DNA from: Treponema sp.
GTDB lineage: Bacteria > Spirochaetota > Spirochaetia > Treponematales > Treponemataceae
NCBI GenBank assembly: GCA_017453705.1
Contig: JAFTEK010000246.1
Location: 1 to 5,345, forward strand
DNA: 5,345 nucleotides
Reading direction: 5' to 3'
Made by a program: the position numbers and the translations under genes
The notes under the pieces: model-generated
The model's database searches: none
The model's input: the letters and a program-made list of their open reading frames with translations, nothing else
Told to the model about the DNA's origin: nothing
Part shown: positions 1 through 5,345 of the stretch, piece by piece
Numbering within the stretch: the stretch's first letter is position 1
Layout of the letters: the number at the start of each line of letters is the position of its first letter

Positions 1-569
1 AAGTTTTGTATTCTTATAACGGTTCCTGTGCTCACTATTTCTTCTCTGATGGTATCTCCGTCTTTTAGCAGGTATGTTCTATTTCCTTCAGCAACGGAAG
101 AAGTGAACGAAAGACCTGCGGAATCATATAGCTCTGCCAATGAATCAAAATCATAATAGACATTCTGAATATCCAGCAATATGTATTCAGCTTTGATATT
201 CTTTGGAATGTAGGGTGAAGAAAAGGAAAGCGTGTTCTCCCGGTAGCTGAGAGTTCCCATGTCAATAGCCATGTCGTTCAAGAAAAGCATGGTTAGGCCC
301 TCTTGGTCAGCTTGTATATAAGCCCAGGCAGTGAAAGCTTTGTCTCCGAAACTCCCGGTGAAAAGCTGCATGGTATCCAAGCTCCCTTTCATGCAGCGGG
401 GTGGAAGGACGGAGACAGGCTTGTCATCTGTCACATACACGGGAGACAAAGATTCAGGCTTATCATTCCCCCTCAGGCTGGAGCAGGAGAAGAGACTGAT
501 CATAGCTGCAAAAAGAAGCATGGCTTTTCGCATATATTGCATATATTGATTATAACGAGAATCACTCAT
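1..569 (-). CDS. DUF3261-like outer-membrane lipoprotein (C-terminus cut by the left edge)
   Basis: The frame is open from an ATG at 569 to the window edge and gives 189 residues with no stop. It has a lipoprotein signal: MRKAMLLFAAMISLFSC, with the lipidated Cys at residue 29 from the first ATG, followed by Ser-Ser. Without Asp at +2, outer-membrane sorting is likely. The mature part is mixed alpha/beta with a late RTYLLKDGDTIREEI region, resembling DUF3261 lipoproteins found next to MMPL exporters in APE clusters; that assignment is by context and pattern only. The start is uncertain. The ATG at 569 overlaps the MMPL stop by 8 bp and has AGGA 11 nt upstream, but gives a 14-residue polar leader. 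The ATG at 533 gives an ideal 17-residue signal peptide but has no Shine-Dalgarno. ATGs at 542 and 521 are also in frame. It may help receive or insert the product at the outer membrane (inference). The last 240 bases are noticeably AT-richer than the rest of the window. Confidence 0.72.
   Translation of the reverse strand, partial: MSDSRYNQYMQYMRKAMLLFAAMISLFSCSSLRGNDKPESLSPVYVTDDKPVSVLPPRCMKGSLDTMQLFTGSFGDKAFTAWAYIQADQEGLTMLFLNDMAIDMGTLSYRENTLSFSSPYIPKNIKAEYILLDIQNVYYDFDSLAELYDSAGLSFTSSVAEGNRTYLLKDGDTIREEIVSTGTVIRIQN
531..548 (-). repeat. Perfect 9-bp tandem repeat at the lipoprotein start
   Basis: CAATATATG occurs twice in a row on the minus strand (548-540 and 539-531). It encodes Gln-Tyr-Met twice in frame and so duplicates a possible start codon. 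A unit length divisible by three means that gain or loss by slippage keeps the reading frame, but changes the spacing between the -10-like box and the downstream ATG. Confidence 0.85.
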
Positions 570-577
570 CTGTGCAA
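549..577 (-). promoter_or_regulatory. Candidate internal sigma-70-type promoter before the lipoprotein gene
   Basis: On the minus strand TTGCAC (577-572) is followed after exactly 17 nt by a perfect TATAAT (554-549). The -35 box matches TTGACA at only its first three bases, but the spacing is optimal and the patch is AT-rich. It spans the MMPL stop codon. Transcription would begin near position 542, at or just before the in-frame ATGs at 542 and 533, giving an almost leaderless message for the lipoprotein and the genes after it. This is sequence matching only; chance occurrence in an AT-rich junction is possible. Confidence 0.3.
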
Positions 578-2898
578 TTTTCCTGCCTTAGGCTGCTTAG
601 AAAAAGCCCCACGCACAAAAAGGACGCAAGACAGCCTGTGAATATACAAATACCTATTCGGTTCACCGGCACAAAACTGCTTAAGGCGAGCGCACCAAAG
701 GACAGCTCTGTGGTGACAAATGAGAGGAACACAGCGAACGGCTCAATCATAGTACATTCCTTCCGCTTCTCACGCTCAGTCATGTAAATTACATAATCCA
801 GCCCCAGGCCGAACACAAGCACCATTCCTGCCGTGCAGAAGAAATCCAGGGAGTATCCGGCCAACAGGAATACAGTCAGTATTAAGGCTATGCTCACAAT
901 GGGAACCAGTGCTATCCTGAGCAGCTGCTTCCACCCATAGCTTGTTTTTATAAGGACAAGTACCAGGATATAGGCCAGGGCAAACGCCATAAGGACGTGG
1001 CTCGTAAGCCAGTCCAAAGAGATGTTTATCTCTTTTACTTTGTTCTCAAAATACACTCCGTCCATCTCGTCTGCAATTGTGCGGCAAAGATTTTCATCCT
1101 GAGTGTTTGCTATCACAATAGAACAAAAGTTTTCATCTATCTTCCCAAGCCATAACATTCCGACTACGGACCTAATGCTTTCAGGAATTTTGCCGTCAGG
1201 GCTCAGGAAAACATCTTTTTCCTGCTCAAATTCAGAGATAAGTGTAGCTGGATCATATCCATCCTGACTTAGCATATTATATTGCCGGGCTGCCAGCCCT
1301 AAAAGGCGCTGAGAGGCTTCAAGGGATTTTCTCTGTCTTTCCTGTGACGGAACAAAGCATGACTTGGCGATGCAGTCGTCTCCCAGCTTTGCGCAAAGCT
1401 CTTCCTCCCTGACAAGAACTTCCTGTTCCGACTTGCCGTCTATAATAAAATAACTGGTCGGGCTGTAACGCATGACATTATAGGAGAGGATGCTGTCCTC
1501 TTTGAGCCGTCCCTTCATGCTGTAAAGGCTTGTCAAATCATTATGGACAATAAGGTCATCGTGTTTTATCGCAATGAAAGATACGGCGGCAACCATCAGC
1601 ACATAGATGAAAAACTTGCCACCGCGTGGCAGACCCGCACGGACTTTCTTGCACAGGTCTGGCAGTCCCCTTTCCTGGGGCAGGTTGAACAAGGGGTACA
1701 GTCCCAGCGTAGTCAAGAAAGAGCTGCTTATTCCGGTGAAGGAAAACAGGGATATCTGCTTGAGCAGAGGAAACGGCATAAAAAAGAGCAGGATGTAACA
1801 GGCCTGTGTCGAGATGAACGAAAAGAACAGGCCTTTGAAAAGTAATCTCCTGATTTCACTGCCGGAGGAAAGGGATGTGTTGGCCTTCCAATGCATAAAG
1901 AAGTGCAGGCTGTAATCAATGCAGCAGCCTATGAGGGAAGTTCCAAATACCATAGTAAGCGCCTGGACATTCCCAAAAAAGAAGTGGGTCGCGCAGAATG
2001 AGACAAGGACGGAAAGAACGATGGAAGAAAAAGACATCGCTATGGGCAGGACGGAACGGAAAACGAAAAGGAGGATTACCAGCAAAAGCAGAAGGCTGGC
2101 AGACGAGATGAGCGTTATCTCCCTGGATGCGGACAAGGAGCTTTCATAGCTGTGAAAAGCTGTTCCTGAGAAAACAAAGCGATAGCCGTCCTTCTCCAAA
2201 GGCAGGCAGGTGTCATATATCGTCCTTACCGCATTGCTCCTGCTGGCAAGCCTTGCACCGTCCTCACTGAGTGTGCCTCTGATCAGGACATAGGAGTTGC
2301 CCTCATACTCTGCGGCAAGCACTCCGTCCTTGATGGAAAGCCCTGTTCCGGTATTCTGGATTGCAGAAATATATGAGCGCATCTCCGTGTCTGCAAGAAG
2401 GAAAGGATCTCTTTCCAGCCGTCCCAGAGAAACAAGTGAAAAAGAGCTGTATGCCGTCATCAGGGCGGAATCCGCAAAGTCTATGGCCTTCTGTTCGGAA
2501 GAAAGGATATCATCGGAAATCTTCTCTGGAAGAATCCTGTAGCGGTTGTCAAATATGAATTCCTCCAGCTCCGAGGCAGTTCCCATATCCACAGAAAGGG
2601 TCAGGGAATCAAACTGACCGGTATGCTGAACAAGGCTCCCATATACGTATTCGGCCATCTTCTTTGCACATCCAAAGTCGGAATGTGATACCAGTATAAA
2701 CACATTGCGCGAGCTGCTCTGGCTCAGCATCCTGCTTGCATAATGGCCGGAATCGGGAATCATGCTAAACAAATCGGCATCGAGGTTTATGCCCTTTCCA
2801 CCCAGAAGCGAAATAAGAAAGGCAAGGATTATGACGGAATGGAAGATCGCCCAGATTGCAACAAAAGGGTTATTCGACTGAGAAATAAGCCTTTTCAT
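562..2898 (-). CDS. MMPL/RND-type inner-membrane exporter, 12 TM
   Basis: This 778-residue protein is a complete two-repeat RND-superfamily exporter of the MMPL type. TM1 lies at about 12-34, then a large periplasmic domain to about 260, then a TM bundle from about 262 to 405 (LISSASLLLLLVILLFVF starts it). TM7 is near 428-444, followed by a second periplasmic domain to about 630 and a final bundle from about 633 to 770. Each half carries the conserved Asp-Tyr pair of MMPL proton relays: GCCIDYSLHF (Asp328-Tyr329) and GLGLDYVIYM (Asp701-Tyr702). It should use the proton gradient to extract a lipid-like product from the inner membrane. The LolA-like carrier gene just before it suggests hand-over in the periplasm (inference); ApeM holds this place in APE clusters. 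The start is fixed: a TGA lies three codons upstream in frame, and the next Met is residue 46. The ribosome site is weak (GAG, 5 nt spacing), so translation is probably coupled to the upstream gene. Confidence 0.93.
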   Translation of the reverse strand: MKRLISQSNNPFVAIWAIFHSVIILAFLISLLGGKGINLDADLFSMIPDSGHYASRMLSQSSSRNVFILVSHSDFGCAKKMAEYVYGSLVQHTGQFDSLTLSVDMGTASELEEFIFDNRYRILPEKISDDILSSEQKAIDFADSALMTAYSSFSLVSLGRLERDPFLLADTEMRSYISAIQNTGTGLSIKDGVLAAEYEGNSYVLIRGTLSEDGARLASRSNAVRTIYDTCLPLEKDGYRFVFSGTAFHSYESSLSASREITLISSASLLLLLVILLFVFRSVLPIAMSFSSIVLSVLVSFCATHFFFGNVQALTMVFGTSLIGCCIDYSLHFFMHWKANTSLSSGSEIRRLLFKGLFFSFISTQACYILLFFMPFPLLKQISLFSFTGISSSFLTTLGLYPLFNLPQERGLPDLCKKVRAGLPRGGKFFIYVLMVAAVSFIAIKHDDLIVHNDLTSLYSMKGRLKEDSILSYNVMRYSPTSYFIIDGKSEQEVLVREEELCAKLGDDCIAKSCFVPSQERQRKSLEASQRLLGLAARQYNMLSQDGYDPATLISEFEQEKDVFLSPDGKIPESIRSVVGMLWLGKIDENFCSIVIANTQDENLCRTIADEMDGVYFENKVKEINISLDWLTSHVLMAFALAYILVLVLIKTSYGWKQLLRIALVPIVSIALILTVFLLAGYSLDFFCTAGMVLVFGLGLDYVIYMTEREKRKECTMIEPFAVFLSFVTTELSFGALALSSFVPVNRIGICIFTGCLASFLCVGLFLSSLRQENCTDE

Positions 2899-3499
2899 CG
2901 TTACTCAATGAATTGCCGTGAACCTGTTCGGAAAAGGAATAATCTATGTATGCACCATCTTTTTCCTGTATACTCACGGAGTCTATGAAGGACTCATATC
3001 CGCTCGTTCCCGCCATGTCTATGGCTTTTATTGCGGATGCTATAGTGCTGTCCTTGGGAACAAGATTTATAGTCCAACTGTTGCCGTCGGAGGAAAAAGA
3101 TACTCGGAAGTTCTTTTCCAATGCACTTCTGTCACCGGAAAAGACCGTTGCCAATGTCTCCGCGATGTTCTTGAATGTCTGGTTTCCAGAACCGTCAATG
3201 ACGTTTTTTCTTCCATCAGGAGTAGTTTGGATTATCTTGTCCCTGCTCACTGCAAGAACGGAGCTTATCGGCTTCAGTGTTTTCCATGCGATTCCCTTAT
3301 CGCATATCACGAATGACCCGCTCGACTTTAGCGGGCGCTTTAGCCCTGGGGCTTGTCGGCTCTGTACAAAAGAACCTGATGTTACTTTAAACTCTGTAAG
3401 GCCGCTGCACACGGAGTCCAGGCTCACGGCTTTGTCCGAGGCGTGAATCGGAGCGGACAAAAAAGAAAAGCACAAGAGAAAGCAGATAAAAGCTCTCAT
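2870..3499 (-). CDS. LolA-like periplasmic outer-membrane lipoprotein/lipid carrier
   Basis: This is a 209-residue secreted protein. Residues 1-20 form a Sec signal peptide (MRAF, a hydrophobic core, then SAPIHA before SDK), with predicted cleavage after Ala20. The mature part resembles LolA-type carriers: a GSFVQSRQAPGLKRPLKSSG block (about 42-61) followed by GSFVICDKGIAWKTLKP (61-77), a pattern shared by LolA-like proteins encoded in APE and related clusters. LolA proteins form a half-open beta-barrel that shields lipid acyl chains during transit through the periplasm. Because it sits directly before an MMPL exporter gene, it more likely carries this cluster's lipid product than bulk lipoproteins, and a separate housekeeping LolA is expected elsewhere (inference). 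The start is supported by GGAGG 10 nt upstream and a one-base overlap (TAATG) with the thioesterase stop. The 3' end overlaps the MMPL gene by 29 bp. It corresponds to ApeL in APE nomenclature. Confidence 0.85.
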   Translation of the reverse strand: MRAFICFLLCFSFLSAPIHASDKAVSLDSVCSGLTEFKVTSGSFVQSRQAPGLKRPLKSSGSFVICDKGIAWKTLKPISSVLAVSRDKIIQTTPDGRKNVIDGSGNQTFKNIAETLATVFSGDRSALEKNFRVSFSSDGNSWTINLVPKDSTIASAIKAIDMAGTSGYESFIDSVSIQEKDGAYIDYSFSEQVHGNSLSNDEKAYFSVE

Positions 3500-3930
3500 T
3501 ATGGTTCAGCCTCCATCAAGGTTTCCACCTTTTCTCTGAATGTGGCGGGAGTTATAAAGCAGCTTTCCCCGGTCTGTTCGGACACGGCCATCTGGGTGCT
3601 TTCGGCCTTGGTTGTCAGCTCTCCGCTCCCGGCATTGTAGAATTCAAACTTTATCTTTATGCAAGCCTCATACTCTGTCAAACTGGCGACAGCCCTAACC
3701 CGGTCTCCAAATCGAAGGGACTTGACATACTTGACGCGGACATCGACTATTGGAAAGGAAAAACCTGATTTCGCCATATCAAGGTAGCCGAAACCAATCT
3801 TATCCAACAGGGCGCATCTGGCTTTCTCCATGTACTTCACGTAGTTTCCGTGCCATACAATCATCATGGAGTCCACATCATAGAATTCAACTGGAAAAAC
3901 AATCTCCTCAGTCAAGGTCTTTCTGTCCAT
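3499..3930 (-). CDS. Acyl-CoA/ACP thioesterase, 4HBT/YbgC hotdog family
   Basis: This 143-residue single hotdog-domain protein has the typical length of the 4-hydroxybenzoyl-CoA thioesterase/YbgC family. The active-site block is clear near the N-terminus: FYDVDSMMIVWHGNYVKYME (16-35), followed by KAR. Asp20 aligns by motif with the catalytic Asp17 of Pseudomonas 4-hydroxybenzoyl-CoA thioesterase, and the following WH.NY..Y.E.AR pattern is the family hallmark. The enzyme should hydrolyse an acyl- or aryl-thioester in the cytoplasm. APE clusters carry a thioesterase of this type at the same position (ApeK in the usual lettering), where it may release or proofread chains; that role is inferred from context. 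The frame extends upstream to an ATG at 4023, but that extension matches no hotdog sequence and would overlap the acyltransferase by over 100 bp. The ATG at 3930 has a good Shine-Dalgarno (AAGGAGAGG) and puts the motif at the normal distance. The TAA stop shares one base with the next start. Confidence 0.9.
   Translation of the reverse strand: MDRKTLTEEIVFPVEFYDVDSMMIVWHGNYVKYMEKARCALLDKIGFGYLDMAKSGFSFPIVDVRVKYVKSLRFGDRVRAVASLTEYEACIKIKFEFYNAGSGELTTKAESTQMAVSEQTGESCFITPATFREKVETLMEAEP
3510..3514 (-). promoter_or_regulatory. Ribosome binding site of the LolA-like gene
   Basis: GGAGG on the minus strand lies 10 nt before the ATG at 3499, within the last codons of the thioesterase gene. The spacing is slightly long but workable, and the start codon overlaps the thioesterase TAA by one base. 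Confidence 0.7.
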
Positions 3931-4906
3931 CAGAATCCTCTCCTTCTGTAAACAACCAAAAATCAAAAAAGTTATACCATTGGTAGGGTCTGTCAAGGCA
4001 ATGAGACTCCAGCAATCCCGCATACTTCCGGCACAGCTCCTGTATCCTTAGCTTGCGCTCCTTGCGGGAACAGGCAAAGCTCACATCTGGTTTGTTGACA
4101 AACATATCGTAGCGGGGGCGGAAAGCTGTTCCCTTCTGTCTTAGGGCAAACACAAAGTAAACAGGCGCACCCAGCAGTGAAGAAAGCAGGAAGCTTCCGT
4201 AAGGGAAGGGGGCAGTCCTGCCAAGAAAGCTTGCCTTTATGCTACGGCCGGGACAGGATGCTGATGTCCTGTCACCTGCTATGACCACCAGACCCCCTGA
4301 CTGTAGGGTTGTTAGAAGGGGATCCAGACTTTCCACACCGACATCAGAAGATGCTATTATGTTCATCTGGTAGCGGTCATTCAGCCTTGCAATGGAGCGG
4401 CTGAAATGGGAGCTGACCTGCATGTCCATTATGGCAGTGACAGGAACCTTCCTGTCCACACCGGTATTGCCGTAGCTTGCAAGGCATCTTAGAAGCTCCA
4501 TGTTCCCAAGGTGCGAGCAAATCAAGACAGCTCCCTTCCCCTCCGAAAGCCGCTCCTTGAGCTCCACCACGTCATCATCGTGGAAGACGACGTTCTCCAG
4601 GCTCGCCTTACCGCTCCATGCCGAAACCTTCTCAACAAGGGAGAGGGCAAAGGATGTCATCTGGGCGTATGCGTTGGGTCTCTGCAAATGCCTTCCGCCC
4701 GAGAAGGAAATGAGCTGACGCTGGTAACGGACAGCCTCCCTTCTGGCATGGGGTGAGAACAGGTAATAGAAGAAGCTTACGAATGGAACAAAACACACCA
4801 GAAGAGGAAACGGCAGCAGTTTAACCAGACATATCAAGAACATCATGGGAAAATCGCTTTTGGTCGCCTCTTCCTGCCTGGACCAGTGCTCCCCGTCTTT
4901 TTTCAT
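3908..4906 (-). CDS. LpxL/HtrB-family lysophospholipid acyltransferase
   Basis: This 332-residue protein fits the lipid A acyltransferase family (LpxL/HtrB, usually about 300-330 aa). A hydrophobic membrane segment covers about residues 20-50 (MMFLICLVKLLPFPLLVCFV onward). The family's catalytic H-x4-E motif is visible as HLGNME with His132 and Glu137. A conserved VVIAGDR block follows at 207-213, and the C-terminus has the PYQWYNFFDFW signature (307-317). The family transfers acyl groups from acyl-ACP to a lipid or sugar-lipid acceptor at the inner membrane. In APE-type clusters this domain follows, or is fused to, a GT2 domain, so the acceptor is probably the cluster's own lipid or glycolipid rather than lipid A (inference). 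An in-frame ATG lies 21 codons upstream, but the ATG at 4906 is preferred because AAGGAGA precedes it at 5 nt spacing and it forms an ATGA overlap with the glycosyltransferase stop. The 3' end overlaps the thioesterase gene by 23 bp. Confidence 0.9.
   Translation of the reverse strand: MKKDGEHWSRQEEATKSDFPMMFLICLVKLLPFPLLVCFVPFVSFFYYLFSPHARREAVRYQRQLISFSGGRHLQRPNAYAQMTSFALSLVEKVSAWSGKASLENVVFHDDDVVELKERLSEGKGAVLICSHLGNMELLRCLASYGNTGVDRKVPVTAIMDMQVSSHFSRSIARLNDRYQMNIIASSDVGVESLDPLLTTLQSGGLVVIAGDRTSASCPGRSIKASFLGRTAPFPYGSFLLSSLLGAPVYFVFALRQKGTAFRPRYDMFVNKPDVSFACSRKERKLRIQELCRKYAGLLESHCLDRPYQWYNFFDFWLFTEGEDSDGQKDLD
3937..3945 (-). promoter_or_regulatory. Ribosome binding site of the thioesterase gene (decides the start)
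   Basis: AAGGAGAGG on the minus strand sits 6-9 nt before the ATG at 3930, inside the coding end of the acyltransferase. It selects the 143-residue form over the 174-residue form that would begin at 4023. Confidence 0.8.
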
Positions 4907-5345
4907 GGATGTCTCCTTTTCCAAGACCGCCATGCAAGCAGGGGCAGACGGATGAGCATACCTGCGCACAGGCGGGTATATGTAAGCGATATATCCAGGT
5001 TGTCATGGAACATCCTGAAATTTGATATGCCGTCCTCCGGGTATGTCACGTGCACGCCCATATTTACGATTGGAAGTCCCTGCCATAGCATCTGAACCAG
5101 AATGTCAACATCGTATCCCATGCGGCGGCTCAAAATACTATGTCCGCCAAGAATCCTTGCATAGCTTTCCAGGGGATAAATCCTGAAACCACACAGGCTG
5201 TCCTTTATTTCATGGTTGAGTGTCACAAACCTGGCCCATCCGTTTGAAAACTCCCTTCCCTTTCTTCGTATATCAGGCACGCTCTCGTCATATATGGGAT
5301 ATCCGCATATAATGGCATGGGGGGTCTCCTCTGCGGCGGCAAGGA
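4903..5345 (-). CDS. Family 2 glycosyltransferase, C-terminal part (start lies beyond the right edge)
   Basis: Only the last 146 residues are visible, and the frame is open to the window edge. The visible part fits the C-terminal half of a dolichyl-phosphate-mannose-synthase-like GT2 enzyme. It has ICGYPIYDESVPDIRRKGRE near the visible start, then IKDSLCGFRIYPL, then a MGYDVDILVQMLWQG segment, then TYPEDGISNFRMFHDN. The DSLCGFR..P and G.SNFR...DN patterns are known from glycosyltransferases next to or fused with acyltransferases in aryl polyene clusters. The protein ends with a hydrophobic stretch and a basic tail (WKRRHP), consistent with membrane association. The nucleotide-sugar binding and DxD region would be off-window, so donor and catalytic competence cannot be judged. 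Its TGA stop overlaps the next gene's ATG as ATGA. The inferred role is glycosylation of a lipid or polyene intermediate at the cytoplasmic face of the inner membrane. Confidence 0.85.
   Translation of the reverse strand, partial: LAAAEETPHAIICGYPIYDESVPDIRRKGREFSNGWARFVTLNHEIKDSLCGFRIYPLESYARILGGHSILSRRMGYDVDILVQMLWQGLPIVNMGVHVTYPEDGISNFRMFHDNLDISLTYTRLCAGMLIRLPLLAWRSWKRRHP
4912..4918 (-). promoter_or_regulatory. Ribosome binding site of the acyltransferase gene (decides the start)
   Basis: AAGGAGA on the minus strand ends 5 nt before the ATG at 4906. It lies inside the last codons of the glycosyltransferase (its Lys-Arg-Arg). It favours this ATG over the in-frame ATG 63 bases upstream, and together with the ATGA overlap it makes translational coupling likely. 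Confidence 0.8.

Noticed and set aside
303..641. Plus-strand open frame of 112 aa opposite the lipoprotein gene
   Set aside because: The minus-strand frame continues through it with a lipoprotein signal and sensible gene order; the plus-strand translation has no recognisable features.
3317..3353. Two adjacent short inverted repeats (CCCGCT/AGCGGG and AGCCC/GGGCT) in the LolA-like gene
   Set aside because: They lie in the conserved Gln-Ala-Pro-Gly-Leu-Lys-Arg-Pro-Leu-Lys coding block, have short stems and no T-run, so they are not a terminator and may be chance.
2918..3446. Two long overlapping plus-strand open frames (132 and 166 aa) opposite the LolA-like gene
   Set aside because: They are antisense to a gene with a clear signal peptide and LolA-type motifs, have no convincing ribosome site, and show no recognisable domain.
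3931..4023. Longer N-terminus for the thioesterase starting at 4023
   Set aside because: The extra 31 residues are the acyltransferase 3' end read in another frame; the start at 3930 has a strong Shine-Dalgarno and gives the usual hotdog length.
4252..4273. 7-bp inverted repeat GACAGGA/TCCTGTC with an 8-nt loop in the acyltransferase gene
   Set aside because: It sits in the coding sequence around the conserved GDR block with no T-tract; too short to claim a regulatory hairpin.
4907..4969. Longer N-terminus for the acyltransferase starting at 4969
   Set aside because: It would overlap the glycosyltransferase by 67 bp and lacks the ribosome site and ATGA arrangement seen at 4906; the added residues resemble no family sequence.
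4903..5280. A complete 125-aa gene starting at GTG 5280
   Set aside because: The frame stays open upstream to the window edge and the upstream residues (ICGYPIYDES) belong to the same glycosyltransferase motif, so this is an internal Val codon.
1..5345. CRISPR array, tRNA or rRNA gene, insertion sequence, or rho-independent terminator
   Set aside because: I looked on both strands and saw no spaced direct repeats, tRNA-like arms, transposase-like protein, or GC stem followed by a T-run; the window is coding throughout.

Overview
The window looks like part of an aryl polyene (APE)-type or closely related (flexirubin/dialkylresorcinol-type) pigment-lipid gene cluster from a diderm bacterium. 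It holds the tailoring and export half of such a cluster. The signs of a two-membrane cell are a LolA-like periplasmic carrier, a lipoprotein signal peptide and an LpxL/HtrB-like acyltransferase. Base composition is moderate, about half G+C over most of the window. Nothing seen fixes the taxon; a gut or rumen spirochaete (Treponema-like) or Fibrobacter is only a weak guess from protein style.

All six genes lie on the minus strand and are read from right to left with no gaps. They are: the C-terminal part of a family 2 glycosyltransferase (4903-5345, cut by the right edge); an LpxL/HtrB-type lysophospholipid acyltransferase (3908-4906); a hotdog-fold acyl thioesterase of the 4HBT/YbgC type (3499-3930); a secreted LolA-like carrier (2870-3499); a 12-TM MMPL/RND-type exporter (562-2898); and a DUF3261-like lipoprotein (1-569, cut by the left edge). 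Every junction overlaps, by 4, 23, 1, 29 and 8 bp in that order, which indicates one operon with translational coupling. No RNA gene, mobile element, CRISPR array or terminator was seen, and no gene-free stretch is longer than a few bases.

The gene set and order match the part of known APE clusters that runs GT/acyltransferase, thioesterase, LolA, MMPL, lipoprotein. In those clusters a type II polyketide system (ketosynthases, ketoreductase, dehydratases, ACPs) makes the polyene. By analogy, the core enzymes here should lie just outside both edges. The inferred division of work is as follows. The glycosyltransferase and acyltransferase assemble the lipid or sugar anchor of the polyene at the inner membrane. 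The thioesterase edits or releases acyl thioesters. The MMPL protein moves the product out of the inner membrane. The LolA-like protein carries it across the periplasm, and the lipoprotein acts at the outer membrane.

The less ordinary points are separate glycosyltransferase and acyltransferase genes, which are often fused in APE clusters, and the junction before the lipoprotein gene. That junction combines a perfect TATAAT box 17 bp after TTGCAC, a 9-bp tandem repeat that duplicates a start codon, and several competing starts.
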